Shown here in pieces: positions 36,316 through 46,291 of a stretch of DNA of 64,000 nt. Each line of letters opens with the position of its first letter. The stretch's first letter is position 1. A model generated the notes under the pieces. It had not been told where the DNA came from. It saw nothing but the letters and a program-made list of their open reading frames with translations, and did not search any database. The stretch comes from Candidatus Fermentithermobacillaceae bacterium (GTDB lineage: Bacteria > Bacillota > Sulfobacillia > Fermentithermobacillales > Fermentithermobacillaceae), in the NCBI GenBank assembly GCA_012841375.1, contig DUUV01000081.1, positions 20,826 through 84,825 on the forward strand, in the 5' to 3' direction. The position numbers were made by a program, and so were the translations under genes.

Positions 36316-37125
36316 ATGGTAAGCGCGATCGTATCGTTGGGGCTGTCCGGTTTGGCCATCGGAGTGCTTTTGGCTGTGGCTGCCCAGAAGTTCAAGGTGG
36401 AGACAGATCCACGAGTGGACGAGATCATCTCGGTCCTCCCGGGGGCAAATTGTGGGGGTTGCGGGTTTCCGGGCTGTGCCGCCCTGGCTGAAGCCATCCT
36501 TGAGGGCAAGGCCCCGGTGCATGCGTGTGTCGTCGGCGGGAACGGTGTGGCCGAGAAGATCGCCGGCATCATGGGGGTGGCGGCTGACGCCGTCGAGCCG
36601 TCGGTGGCCGTCGTCTACTGCCAGGGTAATTGCCACAATGCCGTGGCAACCGCGGAGTATGACGGCGTAACCGAATGCAGTGCCCTAAACGCTTTGGGCG
36701 GGACCAAGAAGTGTTCGTACAGCTGTCTGGGACTTGGCTCTTGCGTTAAGGCATGTGTTTTCGACGCCATCGTCATGGGCGAAGACGGGATCCCCGTCGT
36801 CGATAGAGACAAGTGCACCGGATGCGGGGCTTGCGCCAGAGCTTGCCCCAGAGGGATCATTGACATGGTCCCGGTCTCGAAGAAGGTACACATTTTGTGC
36901 AGGTCGTATGACAAGGGGCCGGTCACGCGCAAGAACTGCAAGACAGGCTGCATCGCGTGCCAGGCGTGTGTGAGAGCCTGTCCTCAGAAGACGATTTCCA
37001 TGGACCGCGGGACCCTTGCCAAGATCGATTACGAGAACTGTGACAACTGCGGTATATGCGTCACCAAGTGTCCGGTGAAGACGATAAGGTCGTACGACAA
37101 GAAAGATGAAGTAGCGGCTTCCTAA
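36316..37125 (+). CDS. rnfB: Rnf electron transport complex subunit B (polyferredoxin)
   Basis: LPGANCGGCGFPGCAALAEAI; CTGCGACARACP; CIACQACVRACP; CDNCGICVTKCP. Confidence 0.95.
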   Translation: MVSAIVSLGLSGLAIGVLLAVAAQKFKVETDPRVDEIISVLPGANCGGCGFPGCAALAEAILEGKAPVHACVVGGNGVAEKIAGIMGVAADAVEPSVAVVYCQGNCHNAVATAEYDGVTECSALNALGGTKKCSYSCLGLGSCVKACVFDAIVMGEDGIPVVDRDKCTGCGACARACPRGIIDMVPVSKKVHILCRSYDKGPVTRKNCKTGCIACQACVRACPQKTISMDRGTLAKIDYENCDNCGICVTKCPVKTIRSYDKKDEVAAS

Positions 37126-37147
37126 AACTAGACGGCTTCGTGCGTCA

Positions 37148-37187
37148 CGCCGCCCGGCCAGGAGAATGGCTTGGGCGGCGGTTCTTT
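37148..37187 (+). terminator. putative terminator after rnfB
   Basis: CGCCGCCC...GGGCGGCG stem followed by GTTCTTTT. Confidence 0.65.
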
Positions 37188-37323
37188 TGGGAACATTCGG
37201 CGGTTTTTCGCCGTCTACCTCAATGATGTTTTTTCGACAATCACCGCCATTGGGTCTTGTGGGTGCATTGCGCATCACATAGAATTGCTGGTAGGGCCTA
37301 CAGTTCACGGATGAATCAGGAAG

Positions 37324-37352
37324 TGGCGACCGGGCAACCATATTGGTATAAT
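37324..37352 (+). promoter_or_regulatory. extended -10 promoter for the maf-radC-mre-min cluster
   Basis: TGGCGA N17 TGgTATAAT; SD GGGAGG then ATG 37370. Confidence 0.55.
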
Positions 37353-37369
37353 CTGGGAGGACGCTGGGT

Positions 37370-37615
37370 ATGAAGAGAGGGGCACGCCTGTGGATCGTTT
37401 TCTTCGCGCTGGCCACCGGCGCAATTGTAGGGAGCATACTTGGGGAAGTCCTGTCCGGGGTAGCTCCGGTCCTTGGGAAAGGGTTTGAGGTAGGGGTGAA
37501 ACCTCCTTTCACGGTCGATCTGAACGTTATCACCTTCACCGCAGGGTTGACTCTCCGCCTTAATCTGGCCGGCGCCCTTCTGGCGCTTCTCCTCGTCCTC
37601 CTCTTCGGGCGGTGA
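37370..37615 (+). CDS. DUF4321-like small membrane protein
   Basis: Two hydrophobic segments, position directly before maf as commonly seen in Clostridia. Confidence 0.65.
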   Translation: MKRGARLWIVFFALATGAIVGSILGEVLSGVAPVLGKGFEVGVKPPFTVDLNVITFTAGLTLRLNLAGALLALLLVLLFGR

Positions 37616-37618
37616 TTA

Positions 37619-38212
37619 TTGTTGCGGCTTATACTGGCTTCCGAGTCGCCCAGAAGAAAAGCGCTCTTAGAGGGAGCAGGTATTGCTCCGGTGGTAGTGC
37701 CGTCCCATGCCAGTGAGGCGGTGAAAGGCGACGACATGGGGCCCGAAGAACAGGTGAGACTCTTGGCCCGCAGGAAGATCGAGACGGTCTCCCGGATGTG
37801 GCCCGGTGACTTCGTTCTGGGCGCCGACACCATAGTGTACATAGACGGCGTCGTCTTGGGTAAGCCCGAGAATCCAGAAGACGCTCGGAGCATGCTGCGG
37901 ACGATCGCAGGAAGGACCCATGTCGTGTACACCGGGGTGGCTCTGTATGAACCGGGAGGACAGCGGGTATTGGACGATTTCGACAAGACGGAAGTAACCA
38001 TGAGCCCGCTCACCCAGGAAGAGATCGACTGGTACGTGGGCACCGGTGAACCTATGGACAAGGCCGGGAGCTATGCTCTGCAGGGCATAGGCGGCATGTT
38101 CGTACAGAATGTGAACGGCGATTTCTCCAGTGTCATAGGACTGCCGCTGCCCAAGGTTTACAGGCTCCTCAGGCTTGCAGGAGTCAAGTTGGAGGAACTC
38201 TTGACTGTGTAG
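37619..38212 (+). CDS. maf: Maf family nucleotide pyrophosphatase
   Basis: LILASESPRRKALLEGAGI; VLGADTIVYIDG; GSYALQGIGGMFVQNVNGDFSSVIGLPL. Confidence 0.95.
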   Translation: MLRLILASESPRRKALLEGAGIAPVVVPSHASEAVKGDDMGPEEQVRLLARRKIETVSRMWPGDFVLGADTIVYIDGVVLGKPENPEDARSMLRTIAGRTHVVYTGVALYEPGGQRVLDDFDKTEVTMSPLTQEEIDWYVGTGEPMDKAGSYALQGIGGMFVQNVNGDFSSVIGLPLPKVYRLLRLAGVKLEELLTV

Positions 38213-38235
38213 ACGTGAGACCGGGGTAAGGGGGC

Positions 38236-38985
38236 TTGCGAAGGGCCGGTAAGGAGGAGTCCCACATATCCCGAGAACGTTTGACAATTAAAGATTGGCC
38301 CTCAGAGGACAAGCCAAGGGAACGCTTGTTCCGCATAGGGGCCGAGGCCCTCTCGGATGCCGAACTCCTGGCCATACTCTTGGGTACCGGCAATTCCCGT
38401 GAGACGGCCATGGATATTGCCCGAAGGATGTTGTCGCTATCTGAAGAAAGATATGGTACAAGTCTCGGATTCTTGAGCGGGTTGTCCCTTGACGAGCTCA
38501 AAGGCATGACCGGGATCGGGCCTGCCAAGGTCGCCAGGATCAAGGCGGGAGTAGAGCTCGGAAGAAGGGTCTACGGGACGGTTCAGCCTGGAGAAAGGGC
38601 TTTCGTCGTGAGGTGCGGCAGGGATGTATATGAGTATGTGAAGGCCGACATCACGGGGCTTGATCGTGAATGCTTCACTGTCATACTCCTGAACGCAAGG
38701 AATCGGGTAGTCAGTAAGGAAGTGGAGTCAATAGGCAGTCTCGACGCGTCACTCGTTCATCCGAGGGAGGTCTTCAAGAACGCGATACGCAGGAACGCAG
38801 CGTCTATGGTCTTGGTGCATAACCATCCAAGTGGAGATCCCTCGCCGAGCGACGAGGATATCGAGGTCACCAGGAGGCTGGTCGAGGCCGGGAAGGTCCT
38901 TGGCATAGCGGTTTTCGACCACGTCATAGTGTCGAGATCGTCGTTCATCAGTTTGAGAGAAACCTGCCCCGGTTGGTTCCTATAG
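38236..38985 (+). CDS. radC: RadC family DNA repair/JAB-domain protein
   Basis: RLFRIGAEALSDAELLAILLGTG; VLVHNHPSGDPSPSDEDIEVT. Confidence 0.95.
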   Translation: MRRAGKEESHISRERLTIKDWPSEDKPRERLFRIGAEALSDAELLAILLGTGNSRETAMDIARRMLSLSEERYGTSLGFLSGLSLDELKGMTGIGPAKVARIKAGVELGRRVYGTVQPGERAFVVRCGRDVYEYVKADITGLDRECFTVILLNARNRVVSKEVESIGSLDASLVHPREVFKNAIRRNAASMVLVHNHPSGDPSPSDEDIEVTRRLVEAGKVLGIAVFDHVIVSRSSFISLRETCPGWFL

Positions 38986-39006
38986 GATCTGAGACGGAAA
39001 GGGAGA

Positions 39007-40050
39007 GTGGGTACGGTGCAGTGGCTGTTTAACTACCTTAGCAAGGACATCGGCATCGATCTGGGTACGGCGAATACTCTGGTCCATGTACGGGGCAAGG
39101 GGATAGTCCTCATGGAACCGTCGGTTGTCGCCATCAATGCCGACAGCAAAGAGGTTCTGGCCGTCGGTACAGAGGCAAAGCAGATGATCGGTCGCACCCC
39201 GGGCAACATCATCGCCGTCAGGCCGATGAAGGACGGGGTTATCGCCGATTTCGACATTACCCAGGCTATGATGCGGTACTTCATCCGCAAGGCTTACCGG
39301 CGCCGCATCCTCAAACCGTTTGTCCTTGTCGCCGTGCCGTCGGGGTGCACCGAGGTAGAGCGAAGAGCAGTCATCGACGCTGCCGAGTCTGCCGGAGCGA
39401 GAGACGCCGAGACCGTGTGGGAACCCATGGCTTCAGCCGTCGGCGCCGGGTTACCCGTGAATGAGCCTACCGGCAACATGGTGGTGGATATAGGCGGCGG
39501 GACTTGCGAAGTGGCGGTCATATCCTTGGAAGGGATAGTCGCTTCCAGGTCAATTCGCGTTGCGGGAGACGAGATGGACGAGGCCGTCGTGAGCTATGTC
39601 AAGCGCGCTTACAACTTGTTGATCGGTGAGCGCACGGCCGAAGAAGTGAAGATGACCATCGGCTCCGCGTACGAACTTGACGAGGAGCAGACCATGGAAA
39701 TCCGCGGCCGCGATCTTGTCACCGGGCTGCCCCGGACTATCACGGTGGACTCTCGCGAGATACGAAAAGCCCTTTCCGAGCCTGTGGGGAACATCATCGA
39801 GGCCATAAAAGAGACGCTGGAGCGTACACCTCCCGAACTGGCGGCAGATATCATGGACCGGGGAATCGTCATGACCGGAGGCGGCTCTCTACTCAAGGGC
39901 CTGGACCGGCTCGTGAGCCAGGAGACCGGAATGCCGGTGCACATCATTGATGAACCCCTGTCAGCAGTCGCCAGGGGGACGGGGCTGATGCTTGAAGACC
40001 AAGAGAAGCTCAGGAAAGTGCTGGCGTCATCCAGAAGATCCAAGCAATAA
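39007..40050 (+). CDS. mreB: rod shape-determining protein MreB
   Basis: [29 protein letters not shown]. Confidence 0.97.
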   Translation: MGTVQWLFNYLSKDIGIDLGTANTLVHVRGKGIVLMEPSVVAINADSKEVLAVGTEAKQMIGRTPGNIIAVRPMKDGVIADFDITQAMMRYFIRKAYRRRILKPFVLVAVPSGCTEVERRAVIDAAESAGARDAETVWEPMASAVGAGLPVNEPTGNMVVDIGGGTCEVAVISLEGIVASRSIRVAGDEMDEAVVSYVKRAYNLLIGERTAEEVKMTIGSAYELDEEQTMEIRGRDLVTGLPRTITVDSREIRKALSEPVGNIIEAIKETLERTPPELAADIMDRGIVMTGGGSLLKGLDRLVSQETGMPVHIIDEPLSAVARGTGLMLEDQEKLRKVLASSRRSKQ

Positions 40051-40062
40051 GAGGGGAAAATC

Positions 40063-40875
40063 GTGAGGCGGCACTTCCCGTACAAGAAGATAATTGTCCT
40101 GTCTGTCCTGGTGGCTGCCTCAGTGACCTTGATGAACGTGTCGGGGAAGCCTCAGGACGGGCCTTCGTTCTGGGGCTCTCTGTTTCTTAGGGCGTCAAAG
40201 CCCGTTTCCGGTGTCTATACGGCGGTTAAGTCGCGGTTGGAAGTACTGGGCACGGCGTTTGCGGACAAAGAAGCCCTCAGTCGCCAAAACAAAGAGCTGG
40301 AGGCCCAACTTGGCAGGCTGCGAGATCTGGAGTCAAGGCTTTTTGAGGCGGAAGCGGAGAACGAACGCTTAAGGGACTTGCTCGGCATCCAGGAGACGTC
40401 TCCGGGAGACTACCTGGTAGCCGAGGTATACGGCCGGGATCCCAGCAAGTGGTTTTCATCCCTCTCCATCGCCGCCGGCAGGGAGCAAGGCATTCAGCCG
40501 GACGCGGCGGTCGTCTGTCAGGCAGGCTTGGTGGGACGCATACTGGAACTGGGAGACAACGTGTCCACGGTTCTCCTGCTTACGGATCCCGAGAGCGGCG
40601 TCGGCGCGGTCGCGCAGAGATCCAGAGATCTTGGCGTCGTCTTGGGCGGGGGAGGGCCTCAAACACTCATCGCGCGGTTTTTCTCCAAGGATGCAGACGT
40701 ACAGGTTGGGGACCGGATAGTTACTTCAGGCATGGGGAGCAAGTTTCCCGATGGGCTTCTCATCGGAGAAGTCGTATCGGTCAGCGTCCCCCAGCCGGGC
40801 CTGGTTAAGGAAGCGGTTGTGAAGCCTTCGGCCGACTTCGAGCACCTTGAGGAAGTCATGGTGATTGGAAGATGA
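40063..40875 (+). CDS. mreC: rod shape-determining protein MreC
   Basis: N-terminal TM, coiled coil (LRDLESRLFEAEAENERLRDLLGI), GLVGRILELGDNVSTVLLLTDP. Confidence 0.95.
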   Translation: MRRHFPYKKIIVLSVLVAASVTLMNVSGKPQDGPSFWGSLFLRASKPVSGVYTAVKSRLEVLGTAFADKEALSRQNKELEAQLGRLRDLESRLFEAEAENERLRDLLGIQETSPGDYLVAEVYGRDPSKWFSSLSIAAGREQGIQPDAAVVCQAGLVGRILELGDNVSTVLLLTDPESGVGAVAQRSRDLGVVLGGGGPQTLIARFFSKDADVQVGDRIVTSGMGSKFPDGLLIGEVVSVSVPQPGLVKEAVVKPSADFEHLEEVMVIGR

Positions 40876-41405
40876 GCCGCCGCGAAGGTTCCATTATCGC
40901 CGTCGCCGTTCTTCTTGCCCCTCTTGCAAAGATGGTCGAGTTCGCCGCGATTCCCGCCATTGGGGGTCCGGACATTCTGGTGTGCCTGGCCATCTGTGTA
41001 GGGTGGTCGTGTGACGTGTGGAATGCCCTCCCCGCAGGCTTTGCCCTCGGGCTCATTGAGGACATTGTGACGGGTAGAGCCCTCGGGTCGAGAGCGGTGT
41101 CCCTTGCCCTCGCCGCCGCCCTGGCTGCCGGCATGAAGCGCGTAGTGAACCCCGACAGCTTGTCCTCCAAGGCGCTTGCCGCCCTTTGCGGCACTACTCT
41201 GGCTGATTGCGTCACGTGGGGGATCTTGGCATCAATGGGGATCCACATCGCCACTACACACTTTCTGAGGGGCATCCTGGTTCCCTCAGCCCTGTGGGCG
41301 GCTGCCCTGGTCGGCCCACTGGAGTTCACGGTGAAACGGCTGGCGTCAGCCGTTCAGAGTGTCTGGCCGGCCCCGGGAAGAACGGGTAGGGAGACCGCCC
41401 TATGA
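40872..41405 (+). CDS. mreD: rod shape-determining protein MreD
   Basis: Small hydrophobic protein between mreC and PBP2. Confidence 0.85.
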   Translation: MSRREGSIIAVAVLLAPLAKMVEFAAIPAIGGPDILVCLAICVGWSCDVWNALPAGFALGLIEDIVTGRALGSRAVSLALAAALAAGMKRVVNPDSLSSKALAALCGTTLADCVTWGILASMGIHIATTHFLRGILVPSALWAAALVGPLEFTVKRLASAVQSVWPAPGRTGRETAL

Positions 41406-43267
41406 GGAGACAGTCAGGCATTACCCCGGAAACCCATGAAAGCCTTAGTCCCTCTATGCTCAAGAGCCGTAGGGACGCAGTGACCCTGGGACTCGTCCTG
41501 ATCTTCGTCGTGCTCGCGTCGAGGATGTTCTACCTTCAGATAGTGAAGGGCGAAGCATACAGTCTGATGTCCCAGCAGAACCGTACGCGAATCACCAGCA
41601 TACGGGCTCCCAGGGGCGACATCCTCGACGCAAACGGTAATACGTTGGTCACCTCTCGACCTTCTTTTTCGGTGTACTACTGGTATACCGACGAAGAAGA
41701 GGCTGAGAAGACATTGCCTCACCTGGCCTCAATCCTTGGCCTAGAGATGGCCGAAGTCGAGAAGAGACTTCTCCAGTACAAGGGAAGGTACTTTGAACCC
41801 ATCCCCATCGCTAAGGACATATCCCCCGAGCAATACACGGCCATAGTAGAAGATGCCCCCTTGCTGCGAGGCGTCTTCATCGAGCCGGAGCCGATACGCT
41901 TCTATCCGGGGGGATATCTCATGTCTCCAATTCTCGGATACGTCGGCGAGATCTCCGAGAGAGAACTGGCAGAAGCCGAAGACCAGGGCTACACCATTGG
42001 GGACATCATAGGCAAACAAGGTTTGGAGTCTTACTACGAAGATGTCCTCCGGGGCGTAGATGGTGGATACCAGGTTGAGGTTGACTATCTCATGAGGCCG
42101 ACAGGAAACAAGGGCCCCGGTATCGACCCCAAGTCCGGCAGTGATGTCAGGCTGAACATTGATCTCAGGGTCCAGCAGGCGGCCGAAGAAGCCGTGCGGA
42201 GAGCTATGGAGGAGCACCCCACGTCGAAAGGCGGAGCGGTCGTGGTTTTGGATGTGAAGACCGGAGGGGTGCTGGCCATCGTATCGGCTCCCGGTTTTGA
42301 CCCCAATAAGCTCGTTACGGGCCTGAGCCAGGCAGAGTTGAACTCATTCCTCGCGACCGGCCAGTGGATGTTCAGCGACTTGGCGACAACCGGTCTGTAC
42401 CCACCCGGTTCTACCTTCAAGATCGTGACTTCTATCGCGGCCCTGTGCGAGGGAAAGACCACCCCTCATGAAGAGTTCTTTGACCCGGGGTATCACCCTG
42501 CCGTCCCAAGCCTCATATGTCACCGGAGCTGGGGTCATGGGTCTGTGAATCTGGCCGAGGCCATACGCGATTCGTGCAACGTGTACTTCTACGAAATGGG
42601 TCGAAGGTTGGGTATGGATACCTATGCAGAGTACGCGAGAGAACTGGGGCTCGGCTCCAAGACAGGCATTGACCTCTACGGTGAGAACTACGGTACGGTG
42701 CCTGACTCGGCATGGAAGGCCAAGGCATACGCCGAGGGGCGGGTCTACGAACCCGAGGTCCTCTACTCAGAACACATGATGGGAGCCATGGGGCAAGTCT
42801 TCCATTTGAACACTCCCCTGCAAATGGCTTCGCTTACACAAGCAGTCGCCAATGACGGGGTTCGCATGAAACCCTTCTTGGCCAAGGAGATCCTAACCAA
42901 GGACGGAGAAGTCGTCCGTTCGTTCGCCCCGGAGGTCGCCGGAGTGCTGAACGCCGAGCAATGGGTTTTCGACGAAGTGAAGAAAGGTATGGCCATGGTG
43001 ACAGGCGACCCCAACGGTACGGCTTACTGGGCGTTCCACGATCTCCCCATAAAGGTAGCAGGGAAAACAGGTACGGCAGAGAATCCACTGGGAGAGAACC
43101 ACGCATGGTTTGTTGGTTTCGGGCCCGTCGATAACCCGGAGATAGCCCTTGCCGTTGTTATCGATCAGGGCGGAGGTGGATCAAGCGTGGCCGCCCCGGT
43201 TGCCAGGGCCATTTTTGACGCTTACTTCGAACCGCGGCTGCCGACCGATTTGGAGGCAGGGGAATGA
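41402..43267 (+). CDS. mrdA: penicillin-binding protein 2
   Basis: APRGDILDANG; PPGSTFKIVTSIAAL (SxxK); KTGTAENP. Confidence 0.95.
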   Translation: MRRQSGITPETHESLSPSMLKSRRDAVTLGLVLIFVVLASRMFYLQIVKGEAYSLMSQQNRTRITSIRAPRGDILDANGNTLVTSRPSFSVYYWYTDEEEAEKTLPHLASILGLEMAEVEKRLLQYKGRYFEPIPIAKDISPEQYTAIVEDAPLLRGVFIEPEPIRFYPGGYLMSPILGYVGEISERELAEAEDQGYTIGDIIGKQGLESYYEDVLRGVDGGYQVEVDYLMRPTGNKGPGIDPKSGSDVRLNIDLRVQQAAEEAVRRAMEEHPTSKGGAVVVLDVKTGGVLAIVSAPGFDPNKLVTGLSQAELNSFLATGQWMFSDLATTGLYPPGSTFKIVTSIAALCEGKTTPHEEFFDPGYHPAVPSLICHRSWGHGSVNLAEAIRDSCNVYFYEMGRRLGMDTYAEYARELGLGSKTGIDLYGENYGTVPDSAWKAKAYAEGRVYEPEVLYSEHMMGAMGQVFHLNTPLQMASLTQAVANDGVRMKPFLAKEILTKDGEVVRSFAPEVAGVLNAEQWVFDEVKKGMAMVTGDPNGTAYWAFHDLPIKVAGKTGTAENPLGENHAWFVGFGPVDNPEIALAVVIDQGGGGSSVAAPVARAIFDAYFEPRLPTDLEAGE

Positions 43268-43297
43268 CGGTTCTGGTCGGGTGGGGTCGACGCGGAG

Positions 43298-44050
43298 GTG
43301 CACATGGTGGCTATGACACAGGACGTGGTCTTTAAGGGAAGCAAGGAAGGACTGTACCTCGTACTAAACGCTAAGCAAGACTTTGAGGTCATCAAGAAGA
43401 AGCTCAAGGAGCATCTGGAAAAGTCCGAGTTTTTCTTCAAGGGTTCTCCCGATGTAATCCTCGAGACCGGCGAAGACGGTTTTTCACTAGACGAGATTCT
43501 GGAGATCCAGAACATCCTGGCCTACCCGTTCGGGTTGAAGCTCAAGAAGGTCAAGCACAGAGATAGGACACCCGTAAGGAGTAAGCCGGAGACGCAGCGG
43601 AAGAGCCCAAGGGCGGTTAGTGCTGCGGCGCCTCGTGAAAGCGTTGAAAGTGAAAGGACCGAGAGGCGCCGGTACATGAGAGAACTGGCGGGCACGCTGC
43701 CCGACACCCTTCTGTACAAAGGGACAGTAAGATCCGGCCAGCGTATCGGCTACGATGGTTCGGTGGTTATAGTGGGCGATGTAAACCCCGGCGCCGAGGT
43801 TAGTGCCGCGGGTGATATTGTTGTTATGGGAGTCCTGAGAGGTTTGGCTCACGCAGGCGCCTCGGGAGATACCGGTGTATCCGTCGTCGCTCTCAGGTTG
43901 GAGCCCACACAACTCAGGATCGGTGACGTTATAGGACGTCCTCCCGAAGGAGAGCGGAGCGCCGGTAGGGAGCCGGAAGTTGCGAGGCTAAGGGACGGAA
44001 CAATCGTCGTAGAGCCTCTCGAGGGAATCCGATGGGAGGGAGATCGTTGA
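43298..44050 (+). CDS. minC: septum site-determining protein MinC
   Basis: C-terminal GTVRSGQRIGYDGSVVIVGDVNPGAEVSAAGDIVVMGVLRGLAHAG. Confidence 0.94.
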   Translation: MHMVAMTQDVVFKGSKEGLYLVLNAKQDFEVIKKKLKEHLEKSEFFFKGSPDVILETGEDGFSLDEILEIQNILAYPFGLKLKKVKHRDRTPVRSKPETQRKSPRAVSAAAPRESVESERTERRRYMRELAGTLPDTLLYKGTVRSGQRIGYDGSVVIVGDVNPGAEVSAAGDIVVMGVLRGLAHAGASGDTGVSVVALRLEPTQLRIGDVIGRPPEGERSAGREPEVARLRDGTIVVEPLEGIRWEGDR

Positions 44051-44841
44051 GTCAGGCAATAGTCATCACCTCCGGTAAAGGCGGAGTTGGCAAAACCACG
44101 ACCACGGCGAACCTGGGGGTGGCCCTTGCTCTCAGCGGGGCAAAGGTAGTTGTGGTGGACGCCGATATCGGACTGCGCAATCTCGATGTAGTCATGGGCC
44201 TCGAGAACCGCATCGTTTACGACTTGGTTGACGTGGTGGAAGGTTACTGCCGTCTGAGACAAGCTCTTATCAAGGACAAGCGTGTCGACGGGCTCTTCTT
44301 GCTGCCTGCCGCCCAGACCAAGGATAAGAACGCCGTGAACCCCGATCAGATGAAGGAACTGATCGGTGGGCTCAAGGAAGAACACGACTTTGTGATAGTA
44401 GACTGCCCGGCAGGTATAGAACAGGGGTTCAAGAACGCCATATCCGGCGCGGACCGGGCCGCCATAGTCACGACGCCCGAGGTTTCGGCCGTTAGGGATG
44501 CCGACCGGATCACCGGACTTCTAGAGGCCTCCGGTTTTGAGAAGCCTGAACTCATTATCAACAGGATAAAGCCGAGGATGGTCGCCAGAGGGGATATGAT
44601 GGACATACCCGATATCATCGATATCCTCGCCATCGATCTCCTGGGTGTAGTCCCCGACGACGATTACATAGTGGTGTCCACCAACCGCGGCGAGCCTGCT
44701 GTGATGGCCGACAGTTCCCTTGCCGGCCAAGCATACCGGAATATAGCCCGGCGAATAAAAGGCGAAGAGGTGCCTTTTCTCGACCTCTCTGAGAAGGAAA
44801 CCATCTGGAGCCGCCTCCGCAGGCTAATGCGGAGGAGTTAG
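44032..44841 (+). CDS. minD: septum site-determining ATPase MinD
   Basis: AIVITSGKGGVGKTTTTANLG; C-terminal amphipathic EKETIWSRLRRLMRRS. Confidence 0.97.
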   Translation: MGGRSLSQAIVITSGKGGVGKTTTTANLGVALALSGAKVVVVDADIGLRNLDVVMGLENRIVYDLVDVVEGYCRLRQALIKDKRVDGLFLLPAAQTKDKNAVNPDQMKELIGGLKEEHDFVIVDCPAGIEQGFKNAISGADRAAIVTTPEVSAVRDADRITGLLEASGFEKPELIINRIKPRMVARGDMMDIPDIIDILAIDLLGVVPDDDYIVVSTNRGEPAVMADSSLAGQAYRNIARRIKGEEVPFLDLSEKETIWSRLRRLMRRS

Positions 44842-44854
44842 GGGGGAGCCGACT

Positions 44855-45139
44855 ATGTTCAACTGGTGGAGACAGAGAACAAAGGCCAAGGACGTAGCCA
44901 AGGACAGGCTCAGGGTGGTGCTGATGCAGGACCGTCTGTCTTTGAGCCATGGTGTAATGGAAGAGATGAAGGACGAAGTCATTATGGCCATATCCAAATA
45001 CGTAGAGATCGATAGACCCGGCATCGAGTTCAGTTGGAAAGAAATCGACAAGAGAAGGGCCCTCGTTGCCAACATTCCCGTGATATCAATTAAGAGGGGC
45101 GCGACCGCAAACGATCGAGTTACCCAGCGTACGTATTGA
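44855..45139 (+). CDS. minE: cell division topological specificity factor MinE
   Basis: KDVAKDRLRVVLMQDR. Confidence 0.93.
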   Translation: MFNWWRQRTKAKDVAKDRLRVVLMQDRLSLSHGVMEEMKDEVIMAISKYVEIDRPGIEFSWKEIDKRRALVANIPVISIKRGATANDRVTQRTY

Positions 45140-46253
45140 GCGAAGAATAGTACGGCGAATTGATTGGTACCTTATCATCGCCGTGCTCGTATTGAACATT
45201 CTTTCGATACCGCTAATCGACAGCGCTACTCACGGTTCAGGAGACCATTTCTACGCCAAGAGACAAGCCGTGATGGTGGCGGTCTCACTTGTTGTGCTCG
45301 TGCTCGGTATGGCAGCCGACCACCGCGATCTTGTGGAGATGTCTCCCTGGCTGTACGGGATTAACGGTGCTCTATTGGCATTGGTCCTCTTCGTTGGAAA
45401 GACGGTGGGCGGTTCCACCAGGTGGATCCCTTTGGGTTTTTTCGACTTCCAGCCTTCCGAGACGGCCAAAGTAGTGACGATCCTGTTCTGCGCCAGACTG
45501 CTGAGCCGCTGGGAAGAGCCTCCCAAGAGTCTCCTGAATCTGGCGTTCTACTACGCCTGGACGTTTGTGCCTATCGCCCTTGTCATCGCCCAGCCTGACT
45601 TGGGCACATCCATGGTATTGGTAGTCATGTGTACAGGTTCGCTGTATTTTGGGGGGACACCGGGTAGGCGCATCGCAAAGCTCATAGTGGTGGGAGTCGT
45701 TGGGATAGCGCTAGTGCTTTGCCTGCACTCATACGCAGGTTTACCCCTGCCTCTCCATGACTACCAGATAAACAGGCTCCTCACGTTGTTCAACCCCAAC
45801 GCCGACCCACTAGGAACCGGGTATCAGGTGCTTCAATCCAAGATAGCCATAGGTTCCGGGTCGCTCTGGGGTAAAGGCCTGGGCCAGGGTACACAGAACC
45901 GGCTTGACTTCATCCCGGAACAGCACACCGACTTCATTTTCTCGGTGGTTGGCGAGGAACTCGGTTTCATAAAGGGCCTGGGAGTATTGGCGCTCTATCT
46001 CTGCATATGTTACCGCTGCCTTCTTGCCGCAGTCACGTCGTCCGATCGGGTTGGAACGCTTGTAGCAGGTGGAGTGCTCACGATGTTCCTCTTCCAGGTT
46101 GTAGTAAACATAGGCATGACCATGGGCATCATGCCTGTGACCGGAGTTCCGCTTCCCTTCCTGAGCCACGGGGGCACGGCTCTTCTTGTGAACTCTTTCG
46201 CCGTCGGCATGGTACTAAATGTGGGATGGCGGAAGCACAAGATCCTGTTCTAG
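45135..46253 (+). CDS. rodA: RodA (FtsW/RodA/SpoVE) glycosyltransferase
   Basis: WIPLGFFDFQPSETAKV; MPVTGVPLPFLSHGGTALL; conserved-looking N-term IERRIVRRIDWYLI precedes first canonical start (GTG 45183). Confidence 0.9.
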   Translation: MERRIVRRIDWYLIIAVLVLNILSIPLIDSATHGSGDHFYAKRQAVMVAVSLVVLVLGMAADHRDLVEMSPWLYGINGALLALVLFVGKTVGGSTRWIPLGFFDFQPSETAKVVTILFCARLLSRWEEPPKSLLNLAFYYAWTFVPIALVIAQPDLGTSMVLVVMCTGSLYFGGTPGRRIAKLIVVGVVGIALVLCLHSYAGLPLPLHDYQINRLLTLFNPNADPLGTGYQVLQSKIAIGSGSLWGKGLGQGTQNRLDFIPEQHTDFIFSVVGEELGFIKGLGVLALYLCICYRCLLAAVTSSDRVGTLVAGGVLTMFLFQVVVNIGMTMGIMPVTGVPLPFLSHGGTALLVNSFAVGMVLNVGWRKHKILF

Positions 46254-46291
46254 AGGTATCCTATTCATAGGCAAGAGAAGGGGGCCGCGCT

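Noticed and set aside
36685-38061. 458-aa minus-strand ORF antisense to rnfB/maf
   Set aside because: Overlaps well-supported rnfB, DUF4321 and maf on the plus strand; low-complexity Ser/Arg/Pro composition typical of GC-rich antisense artefacts.
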